Positions 1 to 8,551 of a stretch of 62,861 nt of DNA are shown in pieces. Position numbers and translations under genes: made by a program. A model generated the notes under the pieces. The model saw only the letters and a list, made by a program, of their open reading frames with translations, did not search any database and was not told where the DNA came from. Source of the stretch: Flavobacterium sp. UBA7680 (GTDB lineage Bacteria > Bacteroidota > Bacteroidia > Flavobacteriales > Flavobacteriaceae); assembly GCF_002482975.1 (NCBI RefSeq), contig NZ_DLHA01000001.1, positions 10,045 through 72,905 of the forward strand, given 5' to 3'. Position 1 is the first letter of the stretch. Each line of letters begins with the position of its first letter.

Positions 1-1887
1 GGATACTTAACAAGAAGGCTTCATGACGTTTCTCAAGATGTTATTGTTAACATCGAAGATTGTGGAACTTTAAGAGGTGTTGAAGTTTCTGCTTTGAAGA
101 AAAATGAGGAAATCGTTGAATCATTAGGAGAAAGAATTTTAGGACGTGTTGCATTGCAAGATGTTATAAATCCACTTACTAATGAAGTAATGGTTCAATC
201 AGGTCAACAAATTACTGAAGCAATTATGAGAACTATCGAAGCTTCTCCTATTGAAAAAGTAGAAGTTAGATCTCCATTAACTTGTGAGGCTTTAAAAGGT
301 ATTTGTGCTAAATGTTACGGTAGAAACTTAGCTACTGGAAAAATGACACAAAGAGGTGAAGCTGTCGGAGTTATTGCAGCTCAGTCTATTGGAGAACCAG
401 GTACACAGTTAACACTTCGTACGTTCCACGTTGGAGGGGTTGCCGGAGGTATTTCTGAAGAATCTAGTATCATTACAAGATTTAATGGTAGACTTGAGAT
501 TGAAGATTTAAAAACGGTTAAAGGTGAAGACAGTGAAGGTAATGCGGTAGATATCGTAGTATCACGTTCAACTGAATTAAAATTAGTTGATGAGAAAACT
601 GGAATCGTCTTAAATACACATAATATTCCTTATGGTTCTAGTATCTTTGTTAAAGATGGAGAAACTGTTGCTAAAGGAACTGTAATCTGTAAGTGGGACC
701 CTTATAATGGTGTAATTGTTTCTGAGTTTACTGGTAAGATTGCTTACGAGGATTTAGAGCAAGGACAATCATTCATAGTTGAGATCGATGAGCAGACTGG
801 TTTCCAGGAAAAAGTAATTTCTGAGGCTAGAAACAAAAAATTAATCCCAACTTTATTAGTTTATGGTAAAGAAGGTGAATTGATTCGTTCTTACAACTTA
901 CCAGTAGGTGCACACTTAATGGTTGAAAACGGTGAGAAAATTAAAGCAGGTAAAGTATTAGTAAAAATTCCACGTCGTTCTTCTAAAGCAGGCGATATCA
1001 CGGGAGGTTTACCAAGAATTACTGAGTTGCTTGAGGCTCGTAATCCTTCAAACCCAGCGGTTGTATCTGAAATTGATGGTGTTGTTTCTTTTGGAAAAAT
1101 CAAAAGAGGTAACCGTGAGATCGTTATCGAATCTAAATTTGGTGAAATTAAAAAGTATTTAGTTAAACTTTCTAGCCAAATCTTAGTACAAGAAAATGAC
1201 TTCGTAAGGGCGGGAGTTCCATTGTCTGACGGTGCAATTACACCAGATGATATCTTAAGAATTCAAGGACCGGCTGCTGTTCAACAGTACTTGGTAAATG
1301 AAATTCAAGAGGTTTACCGTTTACAAGGGGTAAAAATTAATGACAAGCACTTTGAGGTAGTTATTCGTCAAATGATGCGTAAAGTAAGAGTTCAAGATCC
1401 AGGAGATACATTATTCCTAGAAGATCAATTAATTCACACTAAAGATTTCATCGTTCAAAACGATAAATTATATGGTATGAAAGTAGTTGAAGACGCTGGA
1501 GATTCTGCTGTATTGAAACCAGGTCAGATTATTTCTCCTCGTGATTTACGTGATGAAAATTCATTATTGAAACGAAATGATAAAAATCTTGTTGTAGCAA
1601 GAGACGTAATTACTGCAACTGCAACGCCAGTTCTACAAGGTATTACAAGAGCTTCGTTACAAACTAAATCATTCATTTCTGCGGCTTCATTCCAGGAGAC
1701 AACGAAAGTACTTAACGAAGCTGCAGTAGCTGGTAAAGTAGATGACTTAGAAGGATTAAAAGAAAATGTAATTGTTGGACACAGAATTCCTGCGGGAACT
1801 GGTATGAGAGAATACGATAACACTATCGTAGGATCTAAAGACGATTACAATGAAATGATGGCTAATAAAGAAGAATACATTTATTAA
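1..1887 (+). CDS. rpoC: DNA-directed RNA polymerase subunit beta' (C-terminal part)
   Basis: C-terminal part of the beta' subunit of RNA polymerase; the reading frame is open from base 1, so the 5' end lies outside the window and the first in-frame ATG at 94 is internal. The sequence has the zinc-binding Cys group (ICAKCYG), then the bridge-helix/trigger-loop signature around GVIAAQSIGEPGTQ and TFHVGG, then the long sandwich-barrel hybrid motif region of beta' and the conserved end with RVITATATPVLQGITRASL-type residues (here VITATATPVLQGI, then SFISAASFQETTKVL). It ends with an acidic tail typical of Bacteroidota. A DUF3467 gene follows 10 bp later and probably shares the transcript. Identification is essentially certain. 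Confidence 0.98.
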   Translation, partial: GYLTRRLHDVSQDVIVNIEDCGTLRGVEVSALKKNEEIVESLGERILGRVALQDVINPLTNEVMVQSGQQITEAIMRTIEASPIEKVEVRSPLTCEALKGICAKCYGRNLATGKMTQRGEAVGVIAAQSIGEPGTQLTLRTFHVGGVAGGISEESSIITRFNGRLEIEDLKTVKGEDSEGNAVDIVVSRSTELKLVDEKTGIVLNTHNIPYGSSIFVKDGETVAKGTVICKWDPYNGVIVSEFTGKIAYEDLEQGQSFIVEIDEQTGFQEKVISEARNKKLIPTLLVYGKEGELIRSYNLPVGAHLMVENGEKIKAGKVLVKIPRRSSKAGDITGGLPRITELLEARNPSNPAVVSEIDGVVSFGKIKRGNREIVIESKFGEIKKYLVKLSSQILVQENDFVRAGVPLSDGAITPDDILRIQGPAAVQQYLVNEIQEVYRLQGVKINDKHFEVVIRQMMRKVRVQDPGDTLFLEDQLIHTKDFIVQNDKLYGMKVVEDAGDSAVLKPGQIISPRDLRDENSLLKRNDKNLVVARDVITATATPVLQGITRASLQTKSFISAASFQETTKVLNEAAVAGKVDDLEGLKENVIVGHRIPAGTGMREYDNTIVGSKDDYNEMMANKEEYIY

Positions 1888-1897
1888 TTAGGAAACT

Positions 1898-2209
1898 ATG
1901 AGTAATCCGAAACAACAACAAGAGCAAATTAACATTGAGCTAGACGAAAGTATTGCAGAAGGAATTTATTCTAATCTTGCGATTATCAATCACTCATCAT
2001 CAGAGTTTGTTTTAGATTTTGTCAGCATTATGCCGGGTATTCCTAAAGCCAAGGTAAAGTCAAGAATTGTCTTGACACCACAACATGCTAAAAGATTATT
2101 AAGAGCAATAGGTGAAAATATCCATAGATTTGAGGCCGCTCATGGCGAAATCAAAGAAACGGAACAAGTACCAATACCGCTTAATTTTGGTCCGGCAGGA
2201 CAAGCATAA
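1898..2209 (+). CDS. DUF3467 domain-containing protein
   Basis: Protein of 103 residues matching the DUF3467 family as I remember it: an acidic N-terminus (INIELDES), a beta-rich middle (AIINHSSSEFVLDFV), and a helical end with KSRIVLTPQHAKRLLRAI. Family members are small cytosolic proteins of unknown function, and in Bacteroidota they commonly sit directly behind rpoC, as here with a 10-bp gap. Its position before a strong terminator suggests it is the last gene of the rpoBC transcript. No catalytic motif is visible. A role linked to transcription is only inferred from location. Confidence 0.9.
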   Translation: MSNPKQQQEQINIELDESIAEGIYSNLAIINHSSSEFVLDFVSIMPGIPKAKVKSRIVLTPQHAKRLLRAIGENIHRFEAAHGEIKETEQVPIPLNFGPAGQA

Positions 2210-2214
2210 ATTTT

Positions 2215-2243
2215 AAAGCCCCATTTTAATGGGGCTTTTTTTG
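2215..2243 (+). terminator. Intrinsic terminator after the rpoC transcript
   Basis: Stem AAAGCCCC / GGGGCTTT with an AT loop followed by a T run, 6 bp after the DUF3467 stop codon. Confidence 0.92.
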
Positions 2244-2559
2244 CTTTAGAGTTAACAATAAATGCAGTTAATCTGATTTAATATACTTTAATCGACTAAA
2301 TTTCCCTGCGTAGTTATATTGTTCTAATTTGGCTCTGCCTATGAAAGATTAATTTTTGAAATATAATGACTTAGTAAGGTTGATTTAATTCAAATTAAAA
2401 AAAAGCGCTAATCAAATTAGCGCTTTTTTTATGCTCAAAAACGAATGAATCAATTTATAATTTGAAAATATTTTAATCTCTTCCCAACCTTTTTATTTAA
2501 AATGTACTCTATATAAGTAAGAACCATTAACAAAGGTTTTAACTTAAATAAAGTATAGT
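2244..2559. other. Intergenic gap with an orphan terminator
   Basis: No convincing ORF. The gap holds the terminator-like hairpin at 2397-2430 and, from about 2431, the upstream region of the gene at 2560. The stretch 2244-2396 precedes the hairpin and could encode a small RNA on the plus strand, but I see no clear promoter and do not call one. Confidence 0.6.
2397..2430. terminator. Orphan bidirectional terminator-like hairpin
   Basis: Eight A, stem AGCGCTAAT / ATTAGCGCT, then a T run of 7-8. It has a T tract on both strands but no annotated gene ends at it; the nearest upstream gene already has its own terminator at 2215-2243. Confidence 0.8.
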
Positions 2560-3294
2560 ATGAAAAAGAAATTCACCTTAGAAATAAAAAATCCTTGTTC
2601 TGAAAATTTTGATAAAATGATTCCTAATGCAGGTGGTTCGTTTTGTGATTCATGCATGAAAAATGTGATCGATTTAAGTAAAAAATCAAATTCTGAAGTT
2701 GCTAGATTCATTGCCGGAAATAAAGATGCAAATATTTGTGCACGATTAAAAACAACACAGCTTGAAGAACAGTTTGAATACAGCGAGACTTCTAAAATAA
2801 ATACTTTAAAATATGCGGCAGTTGCAGCAACTATTTTGCTTGCATCAAATCTTACCGCACAAGAAAAAGAACCTGTTAAAATTGAAAAAGCCTGTGCAGA
2901 GCCAATGTATAGATTAGGCAAAGTGGTTTCTAATCAAACTGTAAATGAAGAAATTCTGGTTACGATAAAAGGAAAATTATTAGAAGCAAAAACACATAAA
3001 CCTTTTAATAAAGAAACATATCCAGATTTAATGTTATCTGTTAATGGTTCAGAAACTCCTGTGAAAGTAAATCCAAAAACAGGAGAGTTTTCTATAGCAG
3101 CGCAAGTTTCAAAAAATAGCAAAACACTAATAGTTACGATTTCAGGAAGCGATTATTATCTTTCAAAAGAAATACCTTTTACTATAAAAGCAGTTAAAAA
3201 TAATGTTTTATCACAAAATATAATTATTGATGCAGATGAGCTGACTAAAATTTTTATTGCCGGCGGATTAGGAATTAATTATACAGATCAATAA
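2560..3294 (+). CDS. Cys-cluster membrane protein with a carboxypeptidase-regulatory-like periplasmic domain
   Basis: Protein of 244 residues, not assigned to a named function. The N-terminus (residues 1-64) carries four cysteines, C13, C29, C32 and C60, in the pattern NPC...FCDSC...NVIDLS...NIC, which looks like a small metal-binding or redox cytoplasmic domain that I have seen at the N-terminus of Bacteroidota membrane proteins, including TonB-like ones. A single hydrophobic segment follows (about 85-101, AAVAATILLASNLTAQ). The rest is beta-rich with an ILVTIKGKLLEAKTHKPF start typical of carboxypeptidase regulatory-like (Ig-like) folds, so it is probably periplasmic. Monocistronic, with a terminator 25 bp downstream. 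Function unknown. Confidence 0.75.
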   Translation: MKKKFTLEIKNPCSENFDKMIPNAGGSFCDSCMKNVIDLSKKSNSEVARFIAGNKDANICARLKTTQLEEQFEYSETSKINTLKYAAVAATILLASNLTAQEKEPVKIEKACAEPMYRLGKVVSNQTVNEEILVTIKGKLLEAKTHKPFNKETYPDLMLSVNGSETPVKVNPKTGEFSIAAQVSKNSKTLIVTISGSDYYLSKEIPFTIKAVKNNVLSQNIIIDADELTKIFIAGGLGINYTDQ

Positions 3295-3318
3295 AACAAA
3301 ATGTTGGGGATGTAATGA

Positions 3319-3349
3319 AAAAAGGTTGTCTAATAATAGACAGCCTTTT
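3319..3349. terminator. Bidirectional terminator between convergent genes
   Basis: Hairpin AAAGGtTGTCTA / TAGACAgCCTTT flanked by A and T runs. It serves the Cys-cluster gene on the plus strand and prfC on the minus strand. Confidence 0.85.
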
Positions 3350-3368
3350 GTATTTTCTAAAGAAATGA

Positions 3369-4961
3369 TTAATCAAATTCAGAAGTAAAGTATAATTTCA
3401 CACTTGGATATTTACTTTGCGTCATTTGAATGGTAAAATCAGAATCGGCTAAAAATACCAGCTGACCATATTTATCATGAGCAAGGAATTTTTGTTTGAT
3501 ACGTTTAAATTCTTTGAATTCTTCATTTTTAGCATCATCAGGTTTTACCCAGCAAGCTTTATGAACAGGGAAGTTTTCGTAAGTACATTTCGCACCATAT
3601 TCGTGCTCTAAACGATATTGAATAACCTCATATTGAAGCGCTCCAACTGTTCCAATAACTTTACGATTATTCAGCTCTAAAGTAAACAACTGTGCTACAC
3701 CTTCATCCATTAATTGATCAACCCCTTTTTCTAATTGCTTAGCTTTCATCGGATCAGCGTTATTGATGTATCTAAAGTGTTCCGGAGAGAAACTTGGAAT
3801 TCCTTTAAAGCTCATTACTTCGCCTTCAGTTAAAGTATCTCCAATTTTAAAGTTTCCTGTGTCGTGTAAACCAACAATATCTCCAGGATAAGAAATATCA
3901 ACGATTTCTTTTTTCTCTGCGAAAAAGGCATTCGGGCTTGAAAATTTTAAATTTTTCTTTTGGCGAACGTGGTAATAAGGTTTGTTTCTTTCAAAAGTTC
4001 CAGAAACAATTTTTATAAAAGCTAAACGGTCACGGTGTTTCGGATCCATGTTAGCGTGAATTTTAAATACGAAACCAGACATTTTTTCTTCTGCCGGATC
4101 AACCAAACGAGTTTCAGAATCTTTTGGTCTTGGAGACGGAGCAATTGCCACGAAACAATCTAACAATTCGCGAACTCCAAAATTATTCAAAGCTGAACCA
4201 AAAAATACTGGCTGAATTTTTCCATCTAAATAATCCTGACGTTCAAATTTTGGATAAACTTCATCAATTAATTCTAATTCTTCACGAAGTTTTTCTGCTG
4301 CTTTTTGACCAACAATTTTATCTAATTCAGGATTGTTTTGAACATCAGAAAATGCAATAGTTTCTTCGATATTTTTACGGCTGTCTCCGCTGAAAAGATT
4401 GATGTTTTCTTCCCAAAGATTATAAATTCCCTGAAAATCATAACCCATTCCGATAGGGAAACTTAATGGCGTAACTTTTAACCCCAGTTTTTGTTCCACT
4501 TCATCCATCAAATCAAAAGCATCTTTACCTTCACGGTCTAACTTATTGATGAAAACAATCATCGGAATGTTACGCATTCTACAAACAGCAACTAATTTCT
4601 CCGTTTGTTCCTCAACCCCTTTTGCAACGTCAATAACTACAATTACACTATCAACTGCGGTTAAAGTTCTAAAAGTATCTTCGGCAAAATCCTTGTGTCC
4701 CGGAGTATCAAGGATATTGATTTTTTTATCTTTATAATTAAAAGCAAGTACAGAAGTCGAAACCGAAATACCTCTCTGGCGTTCGATTTCCATAAAGTCA
4801 CTCGTTGCTCCTTTTTTAATTTTATTATTTTTTACGGCTCCAGCTTCCTGAATCGCCCCTCCAAATAACAATAATTTTTCCGTTAATGTTGTTTTACCGG
4901 CATCGGGATGCGATATAATTCCAAATGTTCTTCTGCGTTGTATTTCTTTTAAAAAGCTCAT
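3369..4961 (-). CDS. prfC: Peptide chain release factor 3
   Basis: GTPase of 530 residues that recycles release factors RF1/RF2 from the ribosome after termination. Visible G motifs: P-loop SHPDAGKTT (about 17-25), switch II DTPGHKDF, and NKLD for guanine recognition, followed by the RQRGISV effector stretch expected of translational GTPases. Domains II and III follow (GFVFKIHANMDPKHRDR, VGALQYEVIQYRLE), which are RF3 hallmarks and separate it from EF-G. The length matches E. coli RF3 (about 529). It starts at ATG 4961, with a TACTTTTG -7 element a short distance upstream. It is a single-gene unit ending at a shared bidirectional terminator. Confidence 0.97.
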   Translation of the reverse strand: MSFLKEIQRRRTFGIISHPDAGKTTLTEKLLLFGGAIQEAGAVKNNKIKKGATSDFMEIERQRGISVSTSVLAFNYKDKKINILDTPGHKDFAEDTFRTLTAVDSVIVVIDVAKGVEEQTEKLVAVCRMRNIPMIVFINKLDREGKDAFDLMDEVEQKLGLKVTPLSFPIGMGYDFQGIYNLWEENINLFSGDSRKNIEETIAFSDVQNNPELDKIVGQKAAEKLREELELIDEVYPKFERQDYLDGKIQPVFFGSALNNFGVRELLDCFVAIAPSPRPKDSETRLVDPAEEKMSGFVFKIHANMDPKHRDRLAFIKIVSGTFERNKPYYHVRQKKNLKFSSPNAFFAEKKEIVDISYPGDIVGLHDTGNFKIGDTLTEGEVMSFKGIPSFSPEHFRYINNADPMKAKQLEKGVDQLMDEGVAQLFTLELNNRKVIGTVGALQYEVIQYRLEHEYGAKCTYENFPVHKACWVKPDDAKNEEFKEFKRIKQKFLAHDKYGQLVFLADSDFTIQMTQSKYPSVKLYFTSEFD

Positions 4962-4980
4962 ATTTTGTATAAATAGGTTG

Positions 4981-4988
4981 CAAAAGTA
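4981..4988 (-). promoter_or_regulatory. Candidate -7 element for prfC
   Basis: Minus strand reads TACTTTTG, an exact fit to the Bacteroidota -7 consensus TAnnTTTG, about 20 bp before the ATG. No clear TTG -33 element is seen at the usual distance. Confidence 0.55.
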
Positions 4989-5064
4989 CTATTAATTACG
5001 GCTTAATAAAAATATTCAGTTCTTAAATTGAAAGCGATAACTTTTCAAAACAGTACTTTTTACA

Positions 5065-5100
5065 AAAAAGTAAGGCTGTTTTTAAAAACAGCCTTACATT
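5065..5100 (-). terminator. Terminator after the alpha-amylase
   Basis: Perfect palindrome GTAAGGCTGTTTTT / AAAAACAGCCTTAC at 5070-5097, followed on the minus strand by a T run. Confidence 0.9.
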
Positions 5101-5116
5101 GATATTGAAAAATAAA

Positions 5117-6556
5117 TTATTGGTTAATTGACCAAACAGAATATCCTTTTGGCGGACATTGAATTTTTACCCATTTATCAGCCTGAGTTGTTGGGTACCA
5201 AGTTGAATTTCCTGTAAAATCTTTAATCTGTGTATTAGCCCAATTGGTTTGAATCCATCTTTCCTGCCAAGCATCAGAATTATTGATGTAAACTACTAAT
5301 CCCGGATTTCCGTTGTAACCGTTTCTTCTTGCCACATATTCATCATTATCAGAATATAAAATAGAAGTTGTACCCGTTGCTTTGTTGTTATGAATCCAGA
5401 TCAAGTTGTTTAATTTCGCTTTATCCAGCCATTCTTCATAATCTCTGTAGAAAATGGTTGGATATCCTTCGTGAGTTAAAATATACGAATACGCCAGCAT
5501 TTTGCTCCAAATTTCATCTGTATCATGATTTGTTACAAAAGTCACCGCTTTATACGGATTTCTTTTCCACATCATATCATCATTTAAAAGCGCCAGATTG
5601 TTACCGTCAAAGGCATCATTCATTTTATAATAACATGCAAAGTCAAAAACAGAGCTGTTAGCAGCGTTTGCCCAGTCATTTAATACGTTTACATTCGAAT
5701 CCCATAATTCTCCAACCGAAAATCCGCCTACATTAGCGTTCCATGAATTTACAACCCACGCGCCAAATCCTTTTACGTAATCAAATCTCCATCCGTCAAA
5801 CTTCATGGTATTTTTGTAATATTTACCAACTCCGTCAGCTCTCAGCCAAAGCCAATCCTGAACATGAGGATTTGCATGGCATAAATCAGGGAAACCGCCA
5901 AAAGCGCCTTCATCATTATTTCCGTAGCTGTTTTTATAGAAGTCATTATAATTACGTGTAAATTTTCCAGAAGCAACACCGCTGAAATTTGTCCACGTGC
6001 TAGTGCCTGTATATGGATTTGCTTCAGATTGACCGCCGCTATTGTGATTAATTACGATATCGGCATACACTTTTATGTTTTCAGTGTGAGCAGACGTTAT
6101 TAGGCTTACTAATTCTGTTTTAGAACCAAAACGAGTTTCGGTACTTCCATTTTGATTGTAATCTCCAAAATCAAAATAATCCGTTGGATCATATCCCATA
6201 GAAAATGCTCCATTTTGAGCTTTAGAAGCGGGTGGAAGCCAGATAGAGCCAATTCCAGCATTTCCCCAGGCAGTCACTTTTCCTTTTACAGTATTCCACC
6301 AGTTTCCACCCGCAGGAACGTCCCAGTAAAAAGCCTGCATCATTACGCCTCCGCCCGGATTGTCTACATATTTTCCGGTTGGAGATGATAAAGAAGCTCC
6401 GGTGCTAAAAGGTTTTCCATCGTGGTTAGTGACGTTGATAATCTTAAATTGCTGACTTTCTGCTTTAGCGTCAACATCATTCGTTTCATTTGTACATGAA
6501 TACAAAAAGGTTGTAATTGCAGTAAGAAAAAATAATCTTACAATAGGTTTTTTCAT
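5117..6556 (-). CDS. Lipoprotein alpha-amylase, GH13 archaeal (GH13_7) type
   Basis: Endo-acting alpha-1,4-glucan hydrolase of 479 residues. It begins with a lipoprotein signal peptide ending in the lipobox LYSC (Cys about 21), so the enzyme is probably anchored to a membrane outside the cytoplasm. The (beta/alpha)8 barrel shows all GH13 signatures: DIVINH, GWRFDYVKGF (nucleophile Asp), VGELWDSN (acid/base Glu) and FVTNHDTDE (third Asp). Phrases such as VMMQAFYWDVPAGG, IGSIWLPPAS, MGYDPTDYFDFG, ETRFGSKTELVSLI and TIFYRDYEEWL match what I remember of the Thermococcus/Pyrococcus alpha-amylases nearly word for word, placing it in the archaeal subfamily. It stands alone, without SusC/SusD neighbours. 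An operator-like palindrome lies upstream at 6714-6731. Confidence 0.95.
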   Translation of the reverse strand: MKKPIVRLFFLTAITTFLYSCTNETNDVDAKAESQQFKIINVTNHDGKPFSTGASLSSPTGKYVDNPGGGVMMQAFYWDVPAGGNWWNTVKGKVTAWGNAGIGSIWLPPASKAQNGAFSMGYDPTDYFDFGDYNQNGSTETRFGSKTELVSLITSAHTENIKVYADIVINHNSGGQSEANPYTGTSTWTNFSGVASGKFTRNYNDFYKNSYGNNDEGAFGGFPDLCHANPHVQDWLWLRADGVGKYYKNTMKFDGWRFDYVKGFGAWVVNSWNANVGGFSVGELWDSNVNVLNDWANAANSSVFDFACYYKMNDAFDGNNLALLNDDMMWKRNPYKAVTFVTNHDTDEIWSKMLAYSYILTHEGYPTIFYRDYEEWLDKAKLNNLIWIHNNKATGTTSILYSDNDEYVARRNGYNGNPGLVVYINNSDAWQERWIQTNWANTQIKDFTGNSTWYPTTQADKWVKIQCPPKGYSVWSINQ

Positions 6557-6713
6557 AATAGATTGTGGTTAAGGTTAAATTAATAAAGTTTGAAATTGCT
6601 AATTTTAAGACTTTAAAAACAAGATATTCTTATTTTTTGCCGCTATAAATTATTAATAACGCACCTAAAGTAAGAGTTTTTTGATTCGATTTGTTTTTGT
6701 AGGAAAATAGTTT

Positions 6714-6731
6714 TACAACGAAAACGTTGTA
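6714..6731. promoter_or_regulatory. Operator-like palindrome upstream of the amylase
   Basis: TACAACGAAAACGTTGTA: 7-bp perfect arms around AAAA. Its AACG/CGTT arms recall binding sites of LacI-family sugar regulators, but no such regulator is in this window, so the assignment is inference. Confidence 0.4.
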
Positions 6732-6893
6732 GTGTTTACAACTTTTTTTTAGAGGCTTGAAAATCAATAGATATTGTTTTGGCGGTTTTGAGGTTAACAG
6801 CTTTTTGAAAAAGAAAAAGATTGGAGAATTAAACTTCTTATCGTGAATTTAAATACGATCCACATAATTTTTTGTTAATACTATGGCTGATAG

Positions 6894-6923
6894 TTGTATT
6901 ATGTAATTGAATTGTTATTTTTG
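6894..6923 (+). promoter_or_regulatory. Promoter of the parvulin gene
   Basis: TTG (6894-6896), a 19-bp spacer, and TATTTTTG (6916-6923): exact Bacteroidota housekeeping consensus. The predicted leader before ATG 7046 is about 115 nt. Confidence 0.7.
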
Positions 6924-7045
6924 TTCGTTTTATAAAAGAAAACAGAAGTTCATTATTTAGTTTTCAGAATAACTTTTGAAAATAAATAATAGCCGATTAA
7001 AATTTAGAATACAGATCTTTACATCCAAAAATTAAATTTAAAATA

Positions 7046-8473
7046 ATGTCATTAAAAAAATTGCAACTAAAAACAATTGATTATAAGGTAGTCTTAACAA
7101 TGTGTTTTTTATTTTTTTTCAACTCAGTAATTTCAGCACAGGAAATTATTAAGGATGTTGTAGCCGAAAAGCCGGTAGAAACGGTACACGGAAAACAAAA
7201 AATTGACGGTATCATTGCTACGGTTGGAGATTATATTGTTTTAGATTCTGATATTGATAAAGGTTATTTAGAGATTGCAAGCCAAGGTGGTAATACTAAA
7301 GATATTACAAGATGCCAAATGCTTGGTAAACTTTTAGAAGATAAATTATACGCACACCAGGCCATTCAGGATAGTATTATTGTTAGTGATGCTGAAGTTA
7401 GAGGGATGATGGAAGAGCGTTTGAATTATATGATTCAGCAAGTTGGCGATATCAACAAAGTGGTAGAATATTATAAAAAGAGTTCTGTAGAAGAATTTAA
7501 AACATATTTTGCTGACATCTTAAAAGAGCAAAAATTAGCCTCAGAAATGAGAGATAAAATTGTAAAAGATGTAGAGATTACTCCAGAGGAAGTTCGTAAC
7601 TTTTTTAAAAAAATCCCTAAAGATGAATTGCCGACTTTTGGAGCTGAAATGGAAGTAGCGCAGATTGTTACTGAACCTAAAGTTTCTAACGAAGATAAAC
7701 AGAAAGTTAAGGATAGATTAAACGCTATTAGACAAGATGTTTTAGAAGGTTCAAGTTTTGCTACAAAAGCAGTTTTGTACTCTCAGGATCCGGGATCTGC
7801 ACCAAATGGAGGTTATTATAAAATGACTCGTAAAACGCCTTTCGTAAAAGAGTTTAAAGATGTTGCGTTTAGTTTGCAGGAAGGTGAAATTTCTCAGCCA
7901 TTTGAAACTACTTTTGGTTTCCACATTATAATGGTTGACAAAATAAAAGGACAGGAAGTTGAATTAAGACATATTTTAATTGCTCCGGTAGTTTCTGAAA
8001 GTGCTTTGAAAGAAGCTAAAGAAAGAGCGGCTAATATTAGAGAGAAAATCGTAAGCAAGCAAATTACTTTTGCAGAGGCTGCAAGAACAGAATCTGACGA
8101 AAAAGAAACTAGAGCAAACGGAGGAACTTTAATAAACCCAAATACTCAAGATACTCGTTTTGAATTAACTAAAATGGATCCAACTTTATACGGTCAGGTT
8201 TCTAATTTAAAAGATGATGAAGTTTCTCAGCCGCTTTTAAATACGGATGATAAAGGAAAGAAAACGTATAAATTAATAACTGTTACAAACAGAATCGACG
8301 AGCATACTGCTGACTACGCTAAAGATTATACGAAAATTAAAGAATTAGCTTTAAAAGAAAAACAAATCAATGCAATTGCAAAATGGTTTGATACTAAAAT
8401 TAAAGATACATATATCAAAATTATTGGAGAGTACAGAGATTGTACGTTTGCTAACAATTGGTTGAAAAAATAA
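7046..8473 (+). CDS. SurA-like periplasmic peptidyl-prolyl cis-trans isomerase
   Basis: Protein of 475 residues with a signal peptide (hydrophobic CFLFFFNSVISA, cleavage near residue 31). An N-terminal SurA chaperone-like segment follows (IDGIIATVGDYIVLDSDID, about 53-71, and a helical stretch to about 190). Two parvulin PPIase domains come next: one around 200-295 (AEMEVAQIV, DPGSAPNGGYYKMTR, FGFHIIMVDKI) and one around 300-405 (EVELRHILIAP, ARTESDEKETRANGGTL). SurA-type proteins escort outer-membrane beta-barrels through the periplasm. It has a consensus promoter upstream and its own terminator. The name surA is avoided because Bacteroidota have several paralogues. Confidence 0.93.
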   Translation: MSLKKLQLKTIDYKVVLTMCFLFFFNSVISAQEIIKDVVAEKPVETVHGKQKIDGIIATVGDYIVLDSDIDKGYLEIASQGGNTKDITRCQMLGKLLEDKLYAHQAIQDSIIVSDAEVRGMMEERLNYMIQQVGDINKVVEYYKKSSVEEFKTYFADILKEQKLASEMRDKIVKDVEITPEEVRNFFKKIPKDELPTFGAEMEVAQIVTEPKVSNEDKQKVKDRLNAIRQDVLEGSSFATKAVLYSQDPGSAPNGGYYKMTRKTPFVKEFKDVAFSLQEGEISQPFETTFGFHIIMVDKIKGQEVELRHILIAPVVSESALKEAKERAANIREKIVSKQITFAEAARTESDEKETRANGGTLINPNTQDTRFELTKMDPTLYGQVSNLKDDEVSQPLLNTDDKGKKTYKLITVTNRIDEHTADYAKDYTKIKELALKEKQINAIAKWFDTKIKDTYIKIIGEYRDCTFANNWLKK

Positions 8474-8489
8474 TTTTTATTAAATAAAG

Positions 8490-8533
8490 AAAAAGAGTTA
8501 GTTTTATGAATTCATTTAACTAACTCTTTTTAA
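8490..8533 (+). terminator. Terminator after the parvulin gene
   Basis: 14-bp perfect stem AAAAAGAGTTAGTT / AACTAACTCTTTTT with a 14-nt loop, 16 bp after the stop codon and 20 bp before the next ATG. The MoxR gene must have its own promoter or depend on read-through. Confidence 0.85.
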
Positions 8534-8551
8534 TTTAAAATACATTCATAA

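Larger units (their letters stand above)
6557..7045. other. Divergent promoter region between amylase and parvulin genes
   Basis: 489 bp without a credible ORF. It contains a perfect palindrome (6714-6731) and a consensus promoter for the plus-strand gene (6894-6923). No exact TAnnTTTG was found facing the amylase gene. Confidence 0.6.
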
